Source of the DNA: UMGS1696 sp964558485
GTDB lineage: Bacteria; Bacillota; Clostridia; Oscillospirales; CAG-272
Direction: 5' to 3'
NCBI GenBank assembly: GCA_964558485.1
Contig: CAZLED010000074.1
Location: forward strand, 1-11,762
DNA length: 11,762 nucleotides
Numbering within the stretch: the first letter of the stretch is position 1; every line of letters begins with the position of its first letter. Shown one piece after another: positions 6,858 through 11,762 of this stretch. The notes beneath the pieces are model-generated. The model saw only the letters and a program-made list of their open reading frames with translations. It ran no database searches and was not told where the DNA came from. The position numbers were made by a program, and so were the translations under genes.

Positions 6858-7535
6858 ATGATCGATTTTGTGAATGTAAAAAAAGCGTACCCCAATGGGA
6901 CACTGGCGCTGAAAGGGATCAATCTGCACATCGACGACGGCGAATTCGTCTTTGTGGTGGGTCACTCCGGCGCCGGCAAGACCACGCTGATGAAGCTGCT
7001 GCTCCGGGAAGAAAAGCCCACCTCCGGCAAGCTCATCGTCGGGGACTACAATCTGGCGGAGATCTCCAACTTCCGTGTGCCCTATTATCGCCGGGAGCTG
7101 GGCGTGGTGTTCCAGGACTTCCGCCTGTTCCCGAAAAAGACGGTGTACGAAAACGTGGCCTTTGCCATGGAAGTGGTGGGAACGCCCCGGAAAATGATCC
7201 GCCGCCGTGTGCCTGCCATCCTGAACACCGTGAACCTGGCCGGAAAGCAGGATTCCTTCCCCAATGAGATCTCCGGTGGCGAACAACAGAGAGTGGCATT
7301 GGCACGAGCGCTTGCCAACAATCCCAAGGTGATCATCGCCGACGAGCCTACCGGGAACATCGACCCGAAAATGTCCCTGGAGATCATGAATCTGCTGATC
7401 AAGATCAACAAGCTGGGCAAGACCGTCATCGTTGTCACCCATGAAAAAAACCTGGTGGACTACTACAACAAGCGTGTTGTCATCCTGAAGGACGGCCTGA
7501 TCACGGAAGACCGTGTAGGAGGTATGTTCGAATGA
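6858..7535 (+). CDS. ftsE: Cell division ATP-binding protein FtsE
   Basis: FtsE is the cytoplasmic ATPase of the FtsEX complex, which couples ATP hydrolysis and the divisome to activation of extracellular peptidoglycan hydrolases. The 225-residue protein has every ABC ATPase motif: Walker A GHSGAGKTT (35-43), Q-loop Gln86 in VVFQDFRL, signature ISGGEQQR (138-145), Walker B VIIADEP (158-164, Glu163 catalytic) and H-loop His195. The stretch FQDFRLFPKKTVYENVAFAM (85-104) is highly characteristic of FtsE rather than of other ABC ATPases. AAGGA (6846-6850) precedes the ATG at 6858. Its end overlaps the ftsX start by four bases (ATGA at 7532-7535), so the two are translationally coupled. Length and motifs are normal. 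No strong promoter is visible immediately upstream, so it may be partly read from the regulator's transcript. Confidence 0.96.
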   Translation: MIDFVNVKKAYPNGTLALKGINLHIDDGEFVFVVGHSGAGKTTLMKLLLREEKPTSGKLIVGDYNLAEISNFRVPYYRRELGVVFQDFRLFPKKTVYENVAFAMEVVGTPRKMIRRRVPAILNTVNLAGKQDSFPNEISGGEQQRVALARALANNPKVIIADEPTGNIDPKMSLEIMNLLIKINKLGKTVIVVTHEKNLVDYYNKRVVILKDGLITEDRVGGMFE

Positions 7536-8410
7536 GACGATACAATGTATTCTATTTTATCAGCCAGGCGCTCAAAGGCCTGTGGCGCAACGGCGTCATG
7601 ACCTTTGCCTCCATTGCCGTGCTCATGAGCTGTCTGGTGGTCATCGGTGGCTTCTCCCTGCTGGTGTACAACATTGATGTGAATCTGGAACAGTTCGGAC
7701 TCATGAACGAGCTGGTGGTGTTTGTGGACAGAGAGCTGAGCGAAGAGGAGATCGTGTCCATCCAAGGTACGCTTTCCTCGCTGGACAATTTGGATTCCAT
7801 ACAGCGTGTGACCAAATCGGAAGGGCTCGCACAAATGAAGGAACAGTACGACACATACGATGACGTACCCGAGGAAGAAAATCCCCTGTCCGATTCCTTC
7901 GTTTTGACGTATACCAACACCGAAAAAGTGCCGGAGATGAAGTACCAGATCAACCAGATCGAAGGCGTGACCAAGATCCGGGACCGGTTGGATTTGGCGA
8001 CCTCCATTGAAAGCTTCAAATCCGGGATCATGATGATCTTCGCCTGGTTCTTGGTGATCTTAGCGGTGGTCAGCATTTTCATCATCGTCAACACCATCAA
8101 GCTGTCCGTGTTCGCCAGACGCCACGAGATCAGCGTCATGCGATACGTAGGTGCCACCGGCTGGTTCATCACCCAACCGTTCCTGATCGAAGGGATCATC
8201 ATCGGGCTGCTGGCCAGTATCGTTGCCTTCTTCGTGGAGTGGTACTTCTACGGCTATGTGGAAACGCTGGTCATGAGTGACCTGAAAATGATCACCATCG
8301 TTGGCTACGACACCATCCGCAATTACGTGCTGGGTGGCTTCGTGGGGCTGGGCATTTTCACCGGCGTGATCGGCAGCTCCATCTCTCTGGGCAAGTACCT
8401 GCGGCAGTGA
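7532..8410 (+). CDS. ftsX: Cell division ABC transporter permease-like protein FtsX
   Basis: FtsX is the membrane partner of FtsE and does not transport a substrate; its large extracellular loop binds and activates murein hydrolases. The 292-residue protein has the expected four membrane segments, at about 22-46, 167-188, 212-238 and 264-288. A large extracellular loop lies at about 47-165, rich in acidic residues, and a short C-terminal tail follows. The conserved cytoplasmic coupling segment KLSVFARRHEISVMRYVGAT (190-209) identifies the family. The start overlaps the ftsE stop. The hydrolase genes follow 32 bases after its stop, the common Firmicutes arrangement in which FtsX and its hydrolase partner are encoded together. 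Confidence 0.95.
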   Translation: MRRYNVFYFISQALKGLWRNGVMTFASIAVLMSCLVVIGGFSLLVYNIDVNLEQFGLMNELVVFVDRELSEEEIVSIQGTLSSLDNLDSIQRVTKSEGLAQMKEQYDTYDDVPEEENPLSDSFVLTYTNTEKVPEMKYQINQIEGVTKIRDRLDLATSIESFKSGIMMIFAWFLVILAVVSIFIIVNTIKLSVFARRHEISVMRYVGATGWFITQPFLIEGIIIGLLASIVAFFVEWYFYGYVETLVMSDLKMITIVGYDTIRNYVLGGFVGLGIFTGVIGSSISLGKYLRQ

Positions 8411-8442
8411 GGAGCAGCCTACGGAGAGGTAGTATAACAAGT

Positions 8443-9603
8443 ATGAAACGAAACGGAAAACGATATCTTGCGGCAGCATTGGTGGGACTTCTGCTGGTCA
8501 CAAACACCGCCGCTGCACCCACGGATGCCACCGTACAGTCCTACGAAAAGCAGATCGCAGAGCTGGCGACCCAACAGTAAGCGGCGCTTGCCAAGCTGGA
8601 AACGGTGCGTGGCGATTATGCCGATGCCGCATTGACCAAATCCTACTATGACGAGGTCATTGCCCTGTCGCTGAAAAAGAAGGATCTGGCGCAGCTGCAG
8701 CTGGATGCCATCACCCAGCAGATCATCGAAACAGAAGCTGCCATCGCCAAGGCCGAAGCAGACATCGACAAGCAGGAAAAAGCCTTCGATGCACGGATGG
8801 TCACCTTGTATGAAGAAGGCGAAGCATCTGTGCTGGAGCTGCTGCTGGGTGCCCGGAGCCTGACGGATCTCTTGACCCGGATCGATATGGCGCTGTCCAT
8901 ACAGGCCTACGACAAGCAGGTGATCCAATCTCTGGAAGACGCAAAGGCAGCGATGGCAGAGAATAAAGAAAAGTTAGAGGATGCCTTGCAGCTGCAACAG
9001 GAAGCTCAGGCCACACTGGAAACGGACATCAAAACCGCCCAGGAATTGGCGGACGAATCCCTTGCCTATATGGAAAGCCTGCAGCAAAACGAATCGGCAC
9101 TGCTGACCCAGTACTATTCCTATCGGGAAGCAGAAGAAGCACTGGACCAAGAGCTGACGACCTATCTGGCAGAGCTGCAAGCAAAGCAAAAGACCGCCTA
9201 TGTGGGTGGTTCCTTGGGCTGGCCGCTGCCGACGGATGTCCAGTACTATGTCTCGTCAGAATACGGCTATCGTGTGCTGAACGGCGTGCAGGAGTACCAC
9301 TACGGCATCGACCTGGCCTGTGCCTGCAATACCGCCATCTACGCCGCCAATGCCGGGACCGTTGTCACCAGTGGCACCCATTGGAGCTATGGCGAATATG
9401 TGGTGATCGACCATGGCGGCGGACAAGCTACACTGTATGCCCATATGAACCAACGGAAGGTGTCCGTGGGCGAAACGGTGGAAAAGGGACAGCTGATCGG
9501 ACTAGTGGGTATGACCGGCTCAGCCTCCGGGTATCATCTCCATTTTGAGGTGCGCCTGAATGGTGCCCATACGGAACCCCGGAATTATATTGTACTGCCG
9601 TGA
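8443..9603 (+). pseudogene. M23 (LytM) coiled-coil murein hydrolase, copy 1, interrupted by an in-frame stop
   Basis: From the ATG at 8443 the frame encodes a signal peptide (MKRNGKRYLAAALVGLLLVT, then an Ala-rich cleavage region near residue 25) and the first coiled-coil turns. It meets TAA at codon 46 (8578-8580) and then continues open to the stop at 9601-9603. Alignment with the next gene puts the TAA within the same helix with no frameshift, so a single nonsense change best explains it. The remainder, which could only begin at a GTG at 8605, keeps a PcsB/CwlO-like coiled coil and a complete M23 domain. Counting from 8443, its His286, Asp290, His334 and the HLH at 365-367 are all intact. 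Without readthrough the product would lack a signal peptide and stay in the cytoplasm. GGAGAGG (8423-8429) lies 13 bases before the ATG, rather far for good initiation. A sequencing error or strain-specific variant remains possible. Confidence 0.8.
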
Positions 9604-9628
9604 GCCCAACAACGATGCTTTCATTAGC

Positions 9629-9648
9629 GATACTATCGCAATAGTATC
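9629..9648. promoter_or_regulatory. Perfect palindrome between the two hydrolase genes
   Basis: GATACTAT and ATAGTATC form a perfect 8-base inverted repeat around the 4-base spacer CGCA, in the 66-base gap and 21 bases before the next ATG. A further ATACTAT follows at 9651-9657, next to the ribosome binding site AAGGAAAA (9658-9665). There is no T tail, so it is not a standard terminator. It could be a stem-loop at the mRNA 5' side of copy 2, an operator, or an RNA processing site. Confidence 0.4.
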
Positions 9649-9669
9649 ACATACTATAAGGAAAAGAAC

Positions 9670-10851
9670 ATGAAAACAAAAAGGAATACAAAGATCGCAG
9701 TGCTGGCTATGCTGCTTTGTGCGGCGACTTTCGTGATGCCGGTACAGCATACCATGGCGGGAGAAGCCACCGATGCTACGGTAAAATCCTATGAACAGCA
9801 GCTGGCAGAGATCGCCGCCAAGCAACAGGATGCCTTGAACCGGCTACAAACGGTGCGGGACGACTACTCCAATGTACAGACCACCAAGCAGACCTACGAC
9901 GAGATCGTGGAGCTGTCCATCAAGAAAAAGAACCTGACCATGCAGCAGCTGGATGCCATAACCCTGCAGATCGAAAACAAGCAAAACGACATCGAGGTCG
10001 CCAAAGCCAATATCGAAAAGCAGGAGACAGCATTCTTAGAGCGGATGGTGACCCTGTATGAGGAAGGGGAAGCCAGCTACATCGAGCTGATCCTGGGTGC
10101 CCAGAACATGGTGGATTTTCTCAGCCGGGTGGAGATGGTCACTTCCATATTGGAATACGACCAGTTCGTGATTACCCAGCTGGAAGAGAACACCGCCAAC
10201 TTAGAGGTGGCTGTGGATGAGCTGGAATATGCGCTGGAGCTGCAAACCTCTGCCATCGAGGATCTGGAGGACAATATCAAGGAAGCCCAGAAAAAATCCG
10301 ACGAAGCACAGGATTATATGCAGTCTCTGGAACAGAACGAAAGCGCACTGCTGCAAAACTACTACAATGCCAAAGCACAGGAAGAAGAGTTGAACGCCAA
10401 GCTGGAAGAACGGCTGAGACAGCTGCAGGAGCAGGAGAAAAAAGCCTACGTTGGTGGTAACCTGGGCTGGCCGCTGCCGGTGGATGTGCGCTATACGGTG
10501 TCCTCCGAATTTGGCTGGCGTACCCTGTGGGGGGCAAGCGACTACCATCTTGGCATCGACCTGGCCTGTGCCGCCAACACCAATGTGTACGCTGCCAACG
10601 CCGGGACCGTCATCGAATCCCAGTATCACTACAGCTACGGCAACTATGTTCTGATCGACCATGGCGGCGGCATTGCGACTCTGTATGCCCACATGAACGA
10701 ACGGTGGGTGTCCGCAGGAGATACCGTGGTACAGGGACAGCAGATCGGCCTGGTGGGAACGACCGGTTCCTCCTCCGGCTACCATCTGCACTTTGAAGTC
10801 CGGGAAAACGGTACCGTCACCGAGCCGCGAAACTATATCAATTTGCCGTAA
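9670..10851 (+). CDS. Secreted M23 (LytM) peptidoglycan hydrolase with PcsB/CwlO-like coiled coil, copy 2
   Basis: This 393-residue extracellular protein is the likely FtsEX-controlled hydrolase that cuts peptidoglycan peptide cross-links. Residues 1-30 form a signal peptide ending in TMA. Residues about 36-255 are a long heptad-rich coiled coil, interrupted by the conserved RMVTLYEEGEASYIELILGA segment (125-144) typical of PcsB/CwlO/RipC-type proteins, which is where FtsX contact and self-inhibition occur in that group. The M23 domain (about 265-393) keeps a full active site: His293 and Asp297 in HLGID, His341 in LYAHMN, and His372/His374 in HLHFEV. This differs from E. coli EnvC, whose LytM site is degenerate, so this protein should be an enzyme in its own right. 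AAGGAAAA precedes the ATG. An S41 protease gene follows 24 bases after the stop. DD-endopeptidase versus other peptide specificity is not resolvable here. Confidence 0.92.
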   Translation: MKTKRNTKIAVLAMLLCAATFVMPVQHTMAGEATDATVKSYEQQLAEIAAKQQDALNRLQTVRDDYSNVQTTKQTYDEIVELSIKKKNLTMQQLDAITLQIENKQNDIEVAKANIEKQETAFLERMVTLYEEGEASYIELILGAQNMVDFLSRVEMVTSILEYDQFVITQLEENTANLEVAVDELEYALELQTSAIEDLEDNIKEAQKKSDEAQDYMQSLEQNESALLQNYYNAKAQEEELNAKLEERLRQLQEQEKKAYVGGNLGWPLPVDVRYTVSSEFGWRTLWGASDYHLGIDLACAANTNVYAANAGTVIESQYHYSYGNYVLIDHGGGIATLYAHMNERWVSAGDTVVQGQQIGLVGTTGSSSGYHLHFEVRENGTVTEPRNYINLP

Positions 10852-10875
10852 AGCGAACAAAAAGAAGGATATACC

Positions 10876-11762
10876 ATGTCGAAAAAAATTTCCATAGGAG
10901 CCACGGTGGCTGTGACGCTGCTGGGGTGTCTGGTCACCTTTCAGGCTACCTACATTGGTCTATACAACCGATATGAAAAAAAGTATGCCGCCGATGCCAT
11001 CCAGACCGTGAGCACGATATACCAAACCAATGGCAGCACGGACACGGAGAACGAAGCCGCCTCCAACGAGTTTCTGAACCGTGTGGTCAATAAGCTGGCC
11101 GAGGTGGACTATGTCTACCGCAACTACTACATTGGGGACCTGGACGACGAAGAACTGCTGGATATGATCATGACGGGCTATGTGGCCGGCACCGGTGACG
11201 ATTACGCGGCCTACTACAACGCCGAGGATTTTGAATCCTTCATGACCGACATGGGCGGCGAAATGGCAGGCATCGGCATCAGCGTGATCTACAACACGGA
11301 ATATAAAGTGATCGAAGTGATCAACGTGCTGCCGGATTCGCCTGCGCTGGAAGCCGGTGTCATGGCCGGGGACCTGATCATCACCGTTGGCGAAGAGCAG
11401 GAATCCGTGCAGGCTCTGGGCTACAATGCCGCTGTGTCCAAGCTGCAGGGCATCGTTGGCACCGAAGCGATCTTCACCGTGGCCAGAGGGGAAGACTACA
11501 GCGAGCAGGTGGACTTCCGGATCACCCGTGCCAAGGTGAACACCCAGACCGTGACCTACCACGTGTATGCACCGGACAACACCATCGGTGTGATCAAGAT
11601 CACCGAATTTGACTCCAAGACGCCGGAGCAGTTCGTAGGGGCCGTGGAAGATCTGACCGGCAATTTGGGCTGCGATAAGCTGATCGTGGACCTGCGGTAT
11701 AACCCCGGTGGCGAGCTTTCTTCCATCGTCACGACGCTGGACTATATCGTACCGGAAGGACC
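10876..11762 (+). CDS. S41 family C-terminal processing peptidase (CtpA-type) with PDZ domain, 3' end outside window
   Basis: The first 295 residues are visible and the gene runs off the window end. AAGAAGGA (10862-10869) supports the ATG at 10876. Residues about 6-30 form a membrane-anchoring or signal segment, followed by an extracellular helical region (about 35-127). The conserved GTGDDYAAYYNAEDF (105-119) and GIGISV (132-137) lead into a PDZ domain at about 128-215 with DSPALEAGVMAGDLI (154-168). The S41 core begins with IGVIKITEFDSKT (237-249) and DLRYNPGGELSS (272-283). The catalytic Ser and Lys of this family lie further on and cannot be checked. Such proteases cleave extracytoplasmic proteins at their C-termini. 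Being directly downstream of the hydrolases, it may degrade or process them, by analogy with Prc control of MepS in E. coli; that role is inferred. Confidence 0.92.
   Translation, partial: MSKKISIGATVAVTLLGCLVTFQATYIGLYNRYEKKYAADAIQTVSTIYQTNGSTDTENEAASNEFLNRVVNKLAEVDYVYRNYYIGDLDDEELLDMIMTGYVAGTGDDYAAYYNAEDFESFMTDMGGEMAGIGISVIYNTEYKVIEVINVLPDSPALEAGVMAGDLIITVGEEQESVQALGYNAAVSKLQGIVGTEAIFTVARGEDYSEQVDFRITRAKVNTQTVTYHVYAPDNTIGVIKITEFDSKTPEQFVGAVEDLTGNLGCDKLIVDLRYNPGGELSSIVTTLDYIVPEG

Larger units (their letters stand above)
8443..10851 (+). repeat. Tandem duplication of the M23 hydrolase gene
   Basis: The two adjacent hydrolase genes are paralogues with the same architecture. Over their last 134 residues they align without gaps, and by hand count 98 positions are identical (about 73 percent). 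The coiled-coil parts are more divergent but remain collinear. The copies are separated by 66 bases. This indicates an old tandem duplication rather than a recent one. Confidence 0.85.

Noticed and set aside
6677..7267. Open frame running through the gap into ftsE
   Set aside because: It overlaps ftsE in another frame, has no ribosome binding site and resembles no protein.
8578..8580. Programmed stop readthrough or selenocysteine-like recoding at the TAA
   Set aside because: TAA is not a known selenocysteine codon, and I see no recoding element; a plain nonsense mutation is simpler.

Overview
The window looks like chromosomal DNA from a Gram-positive anaerobe of the class Clostridia, probably an Oscillospiraceae/Ruminococcaceae-type gut bacterium. 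The evidence is GC-rich coding DNA with AT-rich promoter gaps, strong AAGGAG-type ribosome binding sites, intracellular glycosidases, and the order ftsE-ftsX-M23 hydrolase-S41 protease. This placement is inferred from gene content; no 16S or marker search was possible. All genes read on the + strand.

Region 1 (1-4377) is a sugar-degradation operon: a Gfo/Idh/MocA-type NAD(P)-dependent oxidoreductase, a compact GH13 alpha-glucosidase/amylase-family enzyme and a GH92 (alpha-mannosidase family) enzyme. None has a signal peptide, so the set probably works in the cytoplasm on an imported alpha-linked oligosaccharide. The GH92 gene appears to have lost its C-terminal beta domain. The operon ends at a strong intrinsic terminator.

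Region 2 (4378-5274) has a short antisense remnant of an indolepyruvate:ferredoxin oxidoreductase alpha subunit gene (iorA). It is followed by a clear extended -10 promoter and trmO (tRNA m6t6A37 methyltransferase). The truncated GH92 next to the iorA scrap suggests an old deletion or rearrangement here.

Region 3 (5275-11762) starts with an AT-rich promoter gap and a CdaR/PucR-type regulator. A 259-base gap follows, then the cell-division/peptidoglycan-remodelling cluster: ftsE and ftsX (ATGA overlap), two tandem coiled-coil M23 (LytM) murein hydrolases, and an S41/PDZ C-terminal processing protease cut off by the window end. FtsEX is expected to gate the extracellular hydrolase through its coiled coil (as for PcsB, CwlO, RipC or EnvC), and the protease may trim or degrade cell-wall enzymes.

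The first hydrolase copy carries an in-frame TAA just after its signal peptide, while the rest of its frame and all catalytic residues are intact. It is best read as a recent nonsense pseudogene beside an intact paralogue, although another explanation (sequencing error, reinitiation) is possible. I found no CRISPR array, insertion sequence, tRNA or rRNA, and no convincing wholly new system. The most unusual items are the interrupted hydrolase copy, the truncated GH92 and the iorA remnant.
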